Shown here piece by piece: positions 50,428-61,632 of a DNA stretch of 64,000 bases. Below the pieces are notes generated by a model. That model searched no databases and was not told the origin of the DNA. It saw only the letters and a list, made by a program, of their open reading frames with translations. Numbering within the stretch: the first letter of the stretch is position 1; each line of letters begins with the position of its first letter. The DNA comes from Alitta virens (lineage: Eukaryota; Annelida; Polychaeta; Phyllodocida; Nereididae). Made by a program: the position numbers and the translations under genes. The stretch spans positions 16,085,662-16,149,661 of the forward strand of contig OW028581.1 of assembly GCA_932294295.1 (NCBI GenBank), given 5' to 3'.

Positions 50428-50695
50428 TGGGTCTGAAGCTTAGTCAGCTTATATGACCAGCTGCCAGAGACAGACGTAATGATGAGATGATAAGGCTTAG
50501 AGTCCACGCCATGTTACACATTTACCTTATACGTGGGGTCTTTTACTTGCCTCAGCATAGACACCGAGTACAAGGCACCTCCAACTTAACGTCTCATGCG
50601 ATCGACATCCAGCTGCTGGGATGTAGCTCATGAAGAGTGCCCGGGCCGGGGATCGAACCCGGGACCTTCAGCAGAGCTGGCCAATATCTTCATTA
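50428..50695 (-). mobile_element. SINE family A copy, near full length
   Basis: Best-preserved body of the family. The minus strand has a B-box-like GGGTTCGATCCCCGG (around 50,646-50,660), then CATGAGCTACATCCCAGCAG, ACTCGGTGTCTATGCTGAGG, AAGACCCCACGTATAAGG, TAAATGTGTAACATGGCGTG, CTTATCATCTCATCATTACG and an end near AAGCTTCAGAC. The A-box region at the high-coordinate end is truncated or diverged. Confidence 0.8.
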
Positions 50696-53600
50696 GTGCA
50701 CTCCTAAATGAAACTTTAATTTACAGTTAGGCTTAATCAGTCACCGACTGGTATTTTCCAGTATCATGAGTTCTATATTGCCTTCAGCAGAAAGACCCAT
50801 CAGTTTCAAGACCACCTTCAAAGTTGTCTTTAAGAATTATCAATGGTCATCAGTGTTCTTTAAAGGAACATTTCCAAAACAACTGCTTCATTATATGAAC
50901 ATAAACAAAATATGACAAGCATAGGGCGATGTGATTATATGTCTTGAGTCCACACACAATCATTACCATGACAACCTTGCGTAAGATGTGTGTTTACATT
51001 GTTCTTTTGAACGTCATCAAAAAAGCTCCAACGTCATGGCGTCCGACTTCAAAGAGATTTCGACGTTCCAAAAAGATACCTCAAAGCAAAGATAGCACAG
51101 CTAAAAGGCACGGCCTTGTACTCTGGAAAACACCCAAATTGACATAGTTAGCGTAACCATGGCATTACTCAGGTTGTAGTAATTGGCTTCTGGCTAAAAG
51201 GACTGTTTAAAGAGGCCTTTAGAGGCTTAGGCTAAGCATGGCAGTCTTGGTAGTTTGAATATACAGAAATAAAAAAAGAATTGCTAATCAGCCTAATTAT
51301 TAGGTGTATATCTCAAATAAAACAAAAACTGGTCTTACAATATGTGATTAATTACAGCTTAGTTACAGCTGTACTTGTTTTAAAACCCATTCAGCTTGAC
51401 CAAATCTATGCCAATTCCAACAAATTTCAATATAATGTCTAGTTCAGATAAACACTTCAATGAGTCATCCTCATCATTAGTACTATTGCCAGCCAAATGT
51501 TCTTATTTCGTGCGTTAATTCTGGCTTCCTTTGGATTGGATAAGCCTCCATAACACTTGGTCATAACAGTATAATCACTTGCCAAATATTTGGTCAAGGA
51601 TTTCTGCTGTAATTACTTTAGCTGCACAGGGAGTTAGTGACCTCTGAAACCAACCTGGGTGCCAAAATAACATGTGGTAGCCGCTTATTTGGTATACCTG
51701 GTCTTTATGGAGCTACTAAATTGACTGAGAACAACATGACCTTCTGAACTTTAGAGGTGTTTATTGGCAGCCCACAGTATCTGTGAATCAGTAAGCTAAT
51801 ATTAAAGAGCTCAATTTGATAGAATAACTGTGCAGTGTTGATGCCAAAAATTTACATTGGATCAAATTCAAAAATTGTTTGTTACAATAATATGTATGTA
51901 ATATTGATATATGTCATTATTGGTGCACCGTATAATATGTCTAGAGTCAGCCCCAAGAAACAGGATTATGCTTAGACATAATGCATAATGCATGAATGAT
52001 TCAAATCATATTGTAATATATAAAGATCCGAATTAATGAAATTAGTAAGATGTTAATAACTGTCAGGTAAATCCAAATGTTGTGGGTATTATGTAAAGTA
52101 TTTGTAATTTCACTCTTGTAAACAAAATTAATTTTTACAAGGATGGTGGTTGGGCCTACTTTTTTGCATGGAGTTTCAAAGTTCTACCGTAGTGACAGCT
52201 AGATGCTGTGTATCAACTGTCCTGGCATAAAACTGCATGCGTTAAAATTACATGAAGTGACATTAAATCGGGGTGGTCACTCTTCACTTGGAAGTAATCG
52301 TTGTTGACAACTGTTGATGTAGGTCTTTCAAACTTGCATTGGAAGCCTGTGGGGTACAAGGCACACATCCAAAATAGGGCCAACTTTTCATAATAGCCAT
52401 GGCATAAACTCACAATAGATAATTCACAGACTTATCTTAAAAGTCCATCTTCAATTTAAAGGGCCTGTGTAGTTGGCACCTTGTGTCTTGTTCTTCTGGG
52501 TGGTCCAATTTCATTCCAAGGTCATCTGGTCCTCCCTCAAGGTCGTTTGACGGACATTGGAGTCACCCGCAAGCAAGCGAATACATCAATGGCAAATCTG
52601 TATGAAATTGACTAATTTGAACAACACAATTAGTGGAAGATTTTTGGCCAATTGTATTGTATCCATTTTAACTCCAAGTATTTTATATTCTAATTCATTA
52701 TATTTACTTTGGTTTTTCTTCACTCAAGATTCCAAAATTACTGATCATTTTGGAGTTTTTAGCCATATATCAATACCACAGAAATCTGAAATCATGGTCA
52801 TCTATGGGTACTTATTGTACATCATACTGACAGACTTAATTATGCCAAGGTATTTCTTCATGGTCATCTATTGTCTAAAGTGACAGGAAATGAGGATTGG
52901 CTATTGTTTAAAACTTCTTAAGTACTTAAGCTACTTTTGCATAGTTACTTTGGTGGTTGAAGCACGTGTTGATTGCAATTAGAGGTATCATCAAGATTGC
53001 AATTAACGAAGTGCAATTAAAATTGTTGTGGCGCTGATCTGTCCATGTCTAATGCACAACAATGCGTTATGTGAATATTAATTCAATTATTATGATAAAC
53101 ATACCTATTAATTAAAATCAAACAAGTGTTTCGAAAAAATACTGTGCTGTTCTCTGGTGTATGTAAAATGCTTCAGAGCGACCCCTTGTGTAAACACACG
53201 GCAAACCTATTGAATGCGAGAAACTTAATCCCTAAATACAACATCCCTTGTGTATAACAATAACTAGCGATTATGATCTGAAGAAAGATAGTAATCTTAT
53301 GCTTCCTTATAATCTAAAGTCACACAAAAGATTAGGGATACTTAGAAGATGTTACTTTAATACACTTTCATCTGAGTATACATACTTCTTTGATGTGCTA
53401 TCAATAAAAGGATTGGAAAAGCTGTGAAAATGTGAGTATATATTTAAAACCCTGAAGAAAGTGGTTTATTAAATATATTTAGTCCTACCTTTTGACTCCA
53501 CAGGGGGTTTTGATATTTACATAACTGGAGTATATGGACTTATGGCGCGGATTATGGTAAGTTTTTAACTGGTTTTAAGTATTTTGTCCACAGAATATAC

Positions 53601-54139
53601 TATTTAAGCATAATATTTGACACATTGTGAGTTCTAGCACAGGGCACCCACATTTCACAGCCCCATTATTACAGCAACCTTTGTGACACCTGCCGTTTGT
53701 AATCACCTTTAAACTGGGCGATTATGAAACTCTAGAAGCATTCAGGGTACTTCTTGAGAAAGACTTAAGCCTATCCTTTGTGATTCATGGAAAGAAATTC
53801 GTGCTTTTGAATATGAAGTTATGATAATGCATTTCATGAAGTGGAATATGACAATATTCAAGCTACTTAAAGTATTATACTTTGACAGTTATTATTCCTG
53901 TCTCAAGGCACCATGACAGCTTAATATAACCCATGTAGTAATTTTTAGAGATTTCAGAGTAATTCTCCCATTTTGTTTACTTCTTACCTATGATATTTGA
54001 GTTTATTACAGTTTTTTTAATGTCAGGTACCAATAGTTTTAATTGTTAACCAACTTTAATATATATGTTAGCCTAATAGAATTTGGCAAAAAATTATTAA
54101 AGAAAGTGAAGCACCAAACTGTTTTTGTGTGCATGGTCA

Positions 54140-54241
54140 GCGCATGGAAAACGCATGGTTTTTGCCTAATGAGCGGAAAACCATGCATTTACTATGCGTT
54201 TATCCTTCTCATGGAAAACGCACGTGGCACATTTGGCCATG
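54140..54241. mobile_element. MITE family E, partial copy
   Basis: The right end matches the copies at 59,998 and 61,516 (CATGGAAAACGCACGTGGCA followed by CATTTGGCCATG), and the middle shares GCATGGTTTTTGCCTAATGAG-like sequence. The matching left terminus is missing or replaced. Confidence 0.7.
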
Positions 54242-54971
54242 TAATATTACCAATCAAACCTCATACAGTTATCTCATGGAGAGATTTGAATTTTATTGAT
54301 GCACTCAAACACCCATAAAACGATTTTTTATCAAATTTCAAACATGCGCCCAACCACACCCATCTGATTCTGTCAGTATTGATGCTAAGGGTCTGTATGA
54401 TTTTCACTTAGGCTATTTACATAGTGGGAAATATTGTTTGCATTGTGCAAAAAGTAGTTTATGTATAATAGTTCTTATGTACACAAATTCTGATGTTGGT
54501 TGACATTAAAGGATGCAGTTTACGCTATAACAAATTTAAAAAAAACTTAAATTTCAATAAGGTAATATCTAACAGGATGTCTGAATGAAAATACAGATCT
54601 AAACCCCCCCCCCCCTAAAAAATTTAAATAAAAATTTAGCTTAATGTTTAATTCCAACAGAATCCTTCAAGAAATCCTTTATAGTTTATGTATTGATAAA
54701 GTATGCCATGCATGACTTTGTATAAAAATTATCATATTCGACTTTTAAATATTCTCAACTTTCATGAAGGCCTATTAACTTTATTTGTGAAATTTGTGCA
54801 TGTTCATCAAATACACTGAACAAACTGGAGCATCATTCACAGGTTTTTTAGCGTCCATATTTGATCATGCACTCATGTAACTATTTGCCCGTGGTGATTG
54901 TCTTTATTTACATGACGTCACGAACTGTTGTTTCTCTTGTTTATGATCGTGTGTGGTATTGCTTGGAGACA

Positions 54972-55006
54972 CCGCTAGAGGGACATCGTGGTAGGCCCCC
55001 TGGCGG
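54972..55006. promoter_or_regulatory. Pair of oppositely oriented CTCF-like motifs
   Basis: Plus strand CCGCTAGAGGGAC (54,972-54,984) and minus strand CCGCCAGGGGGCC (54,994-55,006) face opposite ways 9 bp apart. The second is a strong match to the CTCF core; the first is weaker. Motif-level evidence only. Confidence 0.35.
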
Positions 55007-57483
55007 AGAAGTTAAAAGTTACATTGCCACAAGGGTGATACGTGATGACGTAAAAAATGTGGTAATTTGTGTTGTTTATAGTCATATCAATTTTAAACCT
55101 CGACTAGTTTGATATTCCAAAGCCACTGAAGTTGTTTCTACTGCATTACTTGAGTCTTTTTCTTTTCTTTCTTCCAATTTTACTGTTACTTTAGGCAACT
55201 TTGGATGCCAATGAATATTGGTCGTTAGTCTTGGTAGTCGTCATTTTAGGGATCTTCCATTTTCTGGGAGATGTGAACATTGCTTTCCACAATTATATGA
55301 GCTAAGGGTAAAGTTGGAGATTATAATTTATTATGATACAATTTGAATTTGTCCATTCCATATTCATGCCAGTGGACCTGTTGTGCCTTTTATGTGTGAG
55401 GTCTTTTTGAGTCTGGTGCAAAAGGTCAATTTTTATGAAGTGAGGGCATGACCTTGACCTTTCAAAAGGTCCCGCGTGACCCGTAAGGGCATGACATGGC
55501 AAAAAAGGTGTGCTCGTTAATTGCTTATGAATTATGGACAATGAGGCAATTATTGCATAACCCAGCCTTAAAACTTCAAAGGTCCTTCATAGTTTTTCCA
55601 ACACCATTCGAGGGAGGCTGTATGGTGAGGCTGCCTGATTCTTGAAGATTCATAAGGTTAGATAAATGACAGGTTTTGCATGCTAGAATTTTTTTGAATT
55701 CTTAAATTGAAAGTATGTCCATAATAACTCGACATATAATTACAGTATTTTTATGGAAATTTTAAGCTGTATCCTGATTGGTATAAAACTGGTGAGGAAA
55801 TTTTTAGCTATATCCTTGTTGGCATAAAATAGGTACTTGAAGATCGTTAAATTTGAACTCAGTTATTGCTCATATTACATATAATGATCACTTACTCCAA
55901 TTGTGTGTATCCTGGTGTAGACTCAAATGCTGTTTATATGTGTATTATTTTCAATGACTTCAAAACTACATCTTACTTATTGACTCTAGCCTCGTGAAAT
56001 ACTTTAATATGGACCATCATAATGTGTTGTAACCTCTTTTAAATGGGGTTTGAGTATGAAGTTAAGGGGCACACATTTCTAAAGCCAGATTCACGAATTA
56101 AACCGTGACAATATGAATGGTGAAATGTTCTAGTGGTCTGCCATTTTTATGATGCTTAACCTTCTAAGTAGATTTTTCACAAATTCCTAGCAGCCAGGGA
56201 GAAATAATGAAGAGATTAAAATTTCTTGTTTTGCCTTTATATTGTCAAGAGGAGGGCAACATTTCAAGCTTGGACAAATCTTGCGGAATTTCATGTTCAT
56301 TTCGTGAAATGTGATCCCCTTAATTACATGGTTACTAGGGGGAAACTGTCAGTGTTACACCTGACAAGCCAGAAAAATATCCCCCGTGGTTTTTGCATAA
56401 ACAATCCAAGGGGCAACTATTCGCCATAGGGGTGTCTCACCACCAGTCCCTTGTCTATCATTGACTTTTCAAAAACGACACAAAAATGAACAAAAATAAA
56501 GAAATAATACATGAAATATTGCTGCTTAAAAATGTCAAGAATGTGTCTTGTTTTGATAAGTGATATGTGTGATGTCATGTATGTAATGTTGTGATATTTA
56601 AAAGGTGCAAAAGCATGCATTAAAACATGCTCTCAATGGTCTAAGTTGTTACAATTTGAAACTGATATTATCTCTAGTTGCAAAACATTGCTTTAAGATG
56701 CTTTCAGCCTTTGTACCATGAGGCAATTAAAGAAGAAAACGACACTAGGCTTAATTGTAATTTTTATGGTGGTTCTTTAATGCACTCATGTTTTAATGAT
56801 GTTTACAAGATGTAAGCAAATGTATTTTCGCAAGGCCTTTATCAGGATAAAAGCCTTTGATTTCTTTACATGAGTACATTTTATAAGCTTATTATATTAT
56901 CAATTCGAGCATAAATCTTATGAAAACTAATGGCTTAGCAGTTAAAAACTGTTCTCAAACGTTACCATTAAAATAATTTACACATGATTCATGATAGTCA
57001 GATTTTACATTGCAAAAACACATGGAAACATATTTGATACATTGTTCATATTCATCAATGGAAGACACCATACATATAGTTACCTTTGTTGGTGATTAAT
57101 GGATCCTGCATTGAAGTCTCCTGTGATACAAATCAAAATGATGGGAATGAAAGAACATTCATTCGATTTGACAGAATGATTAACCGATGAACATATATAG
57201 TCATTACAAATGTCTGAAACTATCTAAGAGAAGATATATCATGCAAATTAGGCATCCAATGGTTGCTCGGATAAGGCGCTTCCTGCATATTTATTCATTT
57301 GATTTGTGTGTGAGAGGTCACAGAGCCTCGCAATCATTTATCATGCTGTAGCGTTTTACTTTTGATTATATTTGACAGAAGGATATGTTCCGTGTGCCAC
57401 ATTTTATAAAAAAAAAGGTTGGCATGTATGTAAACTTTAACAATGTATTATCTAATCATATAATATCTACATTTCTAATGGGG

Positions 57484-57672
57484 GTATGCGCCTAGCTCAG
57501 TAGTAGCCTGCTGGGCATCCAACCACTGGGTCCCGGCCCAGGACTCCTGGGTTCGATTTCCAGTTGAGCCAGTTGGATGGCTGTTTCATCCATCGTCTCA
57601 TTGTCATGGTCCCTATTTGTTCTAATTAGCCCAACAGGTGCAGAAATACAGGACGTAAAGCCCTACTCCACT
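57484..57672 (+). mobile_element. SINE family B copy, near full length
   Basis: Sense copy with A-box-like CGCCTAGCTCAGTAGTAG, B-box-like GGGTTCGATTTCC (about 57,550), then GCCAGTTGGATGGCTGTTTC and CTAATTAGCCCAACAGGTGC, ending GTAAAGCCCTACTCCA. It lies just upstream of the RASSF exon, inside the inferred intron. Confidence 0.8.
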
Positions 57673-57859
57673 CACATTCTTACTGTATACATAATTCGAC
57701 ATATTGCCTCACGATGAGAGCAATGTTTCGGTCTACTGTACATATACTTTCCCTCTAGCTGATGAAATCATACTGTGGGCCACAGGGTATTGATAATGAT
57801 ACATTCTCTTAGTTCTTATGTTTCTGACATTTCTGACCATGTCCATTTTTCTTTTGCAG

Positions 57860-59419
57860 AGCAGCAGCAGTAGCGGAAGTGGCAGCATGAGTTCCGGAAC
57901 TCTTGATGATGTGGAATTTCCGGTTTTCGTCGGAGGCTGCCAGAAGTGGGTTACAGGTCTGACAAAAAGAACGACTTGTGATGACGTCATATACGCTCTG
58001 TTGATGCATGAAAACAATCCCAATGACGTCATAGATGTGCAATGTTTTGCCATATTTGAAAGATGGCGGGGAGTGGAGCGACCTCTAAGAGGCAGGACTA
58101 AGATAATAAAAATATGTCGAGCATGGGGGGCTGATAGAGCGAATGTTAAATTCAGTGTTCGGAAGATTTCCGATCCGATGGACACAAGCAGTGAAGTGTC
58201 CAGAGGAAAAAGAACCAGACGCCATCATCAAACATGGCGGGATCGCAGCCGTCGCAGTCATGAGGTGGAAAAGAACGGTTGTGAAAGATGTTGGCGTGGT
58301 CGGGAATGCCCAAGACATCAAAATCATCCGCCTCCTCCTCAACCTAAGAAAGAAAAGGGAGACAAGTACAAAGCAAGAGCATTTCACGAATTAGTTCATC
58401 GCGTTCTGGAACAAGAAAAGATGATTCAAGAACAGCTTTCACGGGTTAAAGAAACGGATAACCAAATCGAAAGTTACGAAACCAAAGTGCATGTCGCGAG
58501 AATGCGAGAGAATGGTGCAAACTATGTCCAAGAGGCGTATCTTAAAGACAAGGATAGTGACAGTAGTAGTAGTGGTGATGACCTATTCCCTGCTATAAAA
58601 GCTAATGACATTGAAGCGTATGCTCGTATCTGTGATAACATCCTTGAACTGGAAGAACGCATTTCAGCAGAAGAAAGCAGAATCCTCAATCTTTCGGTTC
58701 GCGTCCAGGAGGAAAGTATGTTGTCCCTTCCCCCTGACTTACCGCAATCTTCATCAGCTTCCTCTAATCTGTTACTGGAGATCGAATCACTGAGAAAAGA
58801 GGTTCATAAAAGCATTAACTTAAGCCAGGTCCATTTCCAACAGAGTCAGCTAGTCATGGACACCGTTCAAGACACTGAATGGCAAATGCAACGTAAGCAA
58901 GCACTAATGCACAGCTTGGTTGCAGAGGTGAATGACCTTCCATCTGATGATGACGTCACAAAAAATGACGATAGAGATGACGTCAGAGTCGCTCCTGCTG
59001 AATCTCCTGATCACGGATACAATGAGATGCCTGTTGATTGTGATTTTGCATTTATAAATGACTCCAGAGACGAAGACTCCCCACCGCCCGTTCCTCCTCC
59101 TCCTTTCGAGTACGCTGGATACCATTACAAAGAATTGCAACAACAATCGCGGTCGGGTGTTAATCCAAACCGAGACACAATGACATTACCCACAATTCCT
59201 GAGCATCCCCAACCTCCTCCGAAACCTCCTCGCTTGAACATTTCTCCACCAGTGGAGATGGTCTCCTCCGATTTACCATTTTACATCACCAAAGTTAGTT
59301 CCATCAAGGATTACCAATGGTCAAGCAAAAACAATTCAGACAATGACAGCAATTCAGACACTGGACTAAGCTCCTTGCACAGTGATGAAACTCCTCCTAT
59401 ATTGGAGACTTTGGTATGA
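57860..59419 (+). CDS. RASSF9/RASSF10-like protein, main exon
   Basis: Encodes an N-terminal-class Ras-association domain protein; this group has been implicated in endosome, centrosome and cell-polarity functions. The exon opens after a TTTTGCAG acceptor with a Ser-rich run. The RA domain follows (EFPVFVGG, GLTKRTTCDDVIYALL, ERWRGVERPL, RAWG; about 57,910-58,165), then a basic linker. The RASSF9/10 coiled-coil signature is at about 58,375-58,545 (QEQLSRVKETDNQIESYETK, NYVQEAYLKD), with more coiled coil at 58,640-58,940. Proline-rich segments with SH3-ligand character (VPPPPFEYAG, PQPPPKPPRL) and the SDTGLSSLHSDE stretch, which resembles the SDTGISS motif near the RASSF9 C-terminus, follow. 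The protein ends ETLV, a class I PDZ-ligand pattern. At about 520 codons it is close to vertebrate RASSF10. If exon 1 is wrong, the ATG at 57,887 could start translation. Confidence 0.9.
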   Translation, partial: SSSSSGSGSMSSGTLDDVEFPVFVGGCQKWVTGLTKRTTCDDVIYALLMHENNPNDVIDVQCFAIFERWRGVERPLRGRTKIIKICRAWGADRANVKFSVRKISDPMDTSSEVSRGKRTRRHHQTWRDRSRRSHEVEKNGCERCWRGRECPRHQNHPPPPQPKKEKGDKYKARAFHELVHRVLEQEKMIQEQLSRVKETDNQIESYETKVHVARMRENGANYVQEAYLKDKDSDSSSSGDDLFPAIKANDIEAYARICDNILELEERISAEESRILNLSVRVQEESMLSLPPDLPQSSSASSNLLLEIESLRKEVHKSINLSQVHFQQSQLVMDTVQDTEWQMQRKQALMHSLVAEVNDLPSDDDVTKNDDRDDVRVAPAESPDHGYNEMPVDCDFAFINDSRDEDSPPPVPPPPFEYAGYHYKELQQQSRSGVNPNRDTMTLPTIPEHPQPPPKPPRLNISPPVEMVSSDLPFYITKVSSIKDYQWSSKNNSDNDSNSDTGLSSLHSDETPPILETLV

Positions 59420-59997
59420 TCAGCAGGATATTTATAATGGTTTCTTGTATTTGTGAGAGATGACTTTATGTATTTCTATTGTACCTTTTGAAAATTACTT
59501 CTTTATTTCTTGGATGAAGAATTATCATTTACAATTAGAAAATAACAATTTTGAGAACATAAGGAATGTTAATTTCACTTTTGTAAGTTATATTGGAAAA
59601 TTAATCAGAAAACCTGTTCAGAATATTTGAATGTATAATTAATTGTCTAATGTGAGGTCCACCTACACTGTCTTTTAAGTGTGGATGTTTAATTATCACA
59701 TTGACGTCACTCAGAGCGATAATAGCACTCAGGAATCAAAATATATCTTTAAAAGTAATAAGTTAGAACCCTATATGATTGTGGCATTGACCTCTGTATA
59801 TAATGAATCATGAACTATACTCAGGTTAATATGTGTTTTGATCAGGTTGTGCCTGTTCTTGTATAAATCACTTGAATTATGAAATAATGTGTTTTGTTTT
59901 GATTGACCAGAACTAAGATTTACTCATTCCATTACTATGATTATGGATTACAAACATATTAAATTGTGATTTGTAATCTATTTCTGGTCATATATAC

Positions 59998-60125
59998 ATG
60001 GCCAAATGTGCCATGTGCGTTTTCCATGAGAAGGATAAACGCATGGAAAAATTATGGTTTTTTGCCTAATTAAAATTAGGTGAAAACCATGCGTTTTCGA
60101 AATCGCACGTAGCACATTTGGCCAT
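59998..60125. mobile_element. MITE family E, 128 bp
   Basis: Terminal inverted repeats start ATGGCCAAATGTGCCATGTG and end with the complement (CGCACGTAGCACATTTGGCC). Internal motifs are AAGGATAAACGCATGGAAAA and GGTTTTTTGCCTAAT. It lies about 0.6 kb after the RASSF stop, possibly in the 3' UTR. Confidence 0.8.
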
Positions 60126-60156
60126 TCATATTTAATAGTACTATTATTGAGCTGTT

Positions 60157-60162
60157 AATAAA
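60157..60162 (+). other. Candidate polyadenylation signal of the RASSF-like gene
   Basis: First clear AATAAA noticed downstream of the stop codon at 59,417-59,419; another is at about 60,388. The choice is uncertain. Confidence 0.35.
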
Positions 60163-60186
60163 AGCTGGAAGTTATTGATGAACCTG

Positions 60187-60260
60187 GTACTGTGTCTATG
60201 CTGAAACAAGCGTAAGCTCCCACGCGTTGAACAAATGTGTGACATGGCATGAATTAACTT
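60187..60260 (+). mobile_element. SINE family A fragment
   Basis: Sense fragment with TACTGTGTCTATGCTGAAAC, AAGCGTAAGCTCCCACGCGT and AAATGTGTGACATGGCATGA, matching the middle of the body. Confidence 0.55.
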
Positions 60261-60897
60261 TCCTTATCTTATATGAAAATCAAAGACTTCAAAGTATGTG
60301 AAGAATCCGGCTCAAAGAGAGCTTAATCATCCTTATTACAGTATACTTTAATTCATATATATATAGAGAGAAGTAAAACCTGATGAAAATAAATTGACGC
60401 TTTTTTTGTCTTTTTCTTTTTATTATGTGTTGGTCCATCTCAGATTTATGGCCTTCTTAAGTTCACAATCGCAAAATAATAAACCTAAAAGCAAAATGTC
60501 ACGTAATACGAGCAATAATACTGTAAGCCCACCTTGAGGGTAAGTTGGATCAGTGACCATAATTGACATTAACTTACAGTGTAGGTCCTTGTTGTAAATA
60601 CTCTTCGAGTCTCTTCCACCGTAATTATTTTCAAGGTCACAGAGGACACCGAACTTGGTCCATTTCCCCTAAGGGTAATGTAAACATTGTTAAAACCCTA
60701 AAAGGTGAGTAACTATAGGGGTACCTACCTTACAATGTATGTATTTAGTGTTTGGGGTTGGGAGTGTAATTTGATACTAGGTTTTAGGGTGATCCATATT
60801 GTTATGCCAATATACTGCCAAAACATGTCATATTCATATTTTGGGGAAAGCACAGCAAAACTGGATGGTAGGAAGACAGGTGTTGCGATGTTTTCAC

Positions 60898-61286
60898 TAG
60901 GGCTGTACACCGGTTCTCGATATACCGTTTGTAATAACGATACTGGTATTGATAACCGTTATGTAATAATAACGATACACTAAAACGATCTGCAGATCCG
61001 CGTTTTTTGCATACAGACATCTGCTACCCAGATGTTCCAGTGTTTTTGAAGAAAAATATCAGCCAGATTTAATTGTAATGACATTAAACAACAGACTGGA
61101 ATTATTGCATATAGATTTGTTCATGATATTTCACTGTTAATTGTCTTTTACTGTAGCCTAGTGTAGGCTTTCTTTAATTCTCCTATTGATACAGCTTAGC
61201 GATACATATCATGATATGTATCGTATTGGTTTTACTGTATCGTGATACGTATCATATCATTAAAAAGATAAAGGTGTACAGCCCTA
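60898..61286. mobile_element. hAT-like MITE, 389 bp, with 8-bp target duplication
   Basis: Ends TAGGGCTGTACACC and GGTGTACAGCCCTA are exact complements. Flanks GTTTTCAC (60,890-60,897) and TTTTTCAC (61,287-61,294) match at 7 of 8 positions, the target-site length of hAT transposons. The interior matches the copy in the minisatellite at 28,194 but has indels. No transposase. Confidence 0.85.
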
Positions 61287-61515
61287 TTTTTCACATGTAA
61301 GTATTGCGACAATGGTTTCAACGGTCCACAGCTCGTGTTGTTTGTTTAATGCAGCACCACCAACGTTAAATACAATTTTATCTTATCTTACACAATGTTA
61401 ATTAGTTTAATGTTAATAATCTGAAGGTTGTGAGGAAGTTTTGGTAATGCAATTACCTAGGGAATAGCATGTTGGTAGAATTTTTTCAGTCCACAATATA
61501 TCTCCTTGTGATAAC

Positions 61516-61632
61516 ATGGCCAAATGTGCCACGCGCGTTTTCCATGCGTTTGGATAAACGCAAGGAAAACGCATGTTTTTTGCCTTATTATTTATCTTTC
61601 TCATGGAAAATGCACGTGGCATATTTGGCCAT
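61516..61632. mobile_element. MITE family E, 117 bp, extended palindromic ends
   Basis: Terminal repeats of about 31 bp: the left begins ATGGCCAAATGTGCCACGCG and runs to CCATG; the right is the complement with few differences (CATGGAAAATGCACGTGGCA, TATTTGGCCAT). Internal AACGCATGTTTTTTGCCTTA links it to the other two copies. Confidence 0.8.

Larger units (their letters stand above)
33717..57859 (+). other. Inferred ~24 kb intron of the RASSF9/10-like gene
   Basis: Starts with GTGAGT and ends with a pyrimidine-rich TTTTTCTTTTGCAG. No other convincing exon was seen inside. It holds the hairpin element at 34.1 kb, LINE tails at 36.3 and 42.0 kb, the 11-bp minisatellite at 37.4 kb, several SINE copies, the CAGT array at 43.0 kb, a MITE fragment at 54.1 kb and SINE B at 57.5 kb. 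Remaining stretches (38.0-40.7, 44-47, 48-50.4, 50.7-54 and 55.1-57.4 kb) are AT-rich with only short featureless open frames, including 38,641-39,012 (minus) and 40,939-41,289 (plus). Confidence 0.45.

Noticed and set aside
57809..58387. Minus-strand frames of 77-150 codons opposite the RASSF exon
   Set aside because: Shadows of the plus-strand RASSF coding sequence, which has clear domain conservation.
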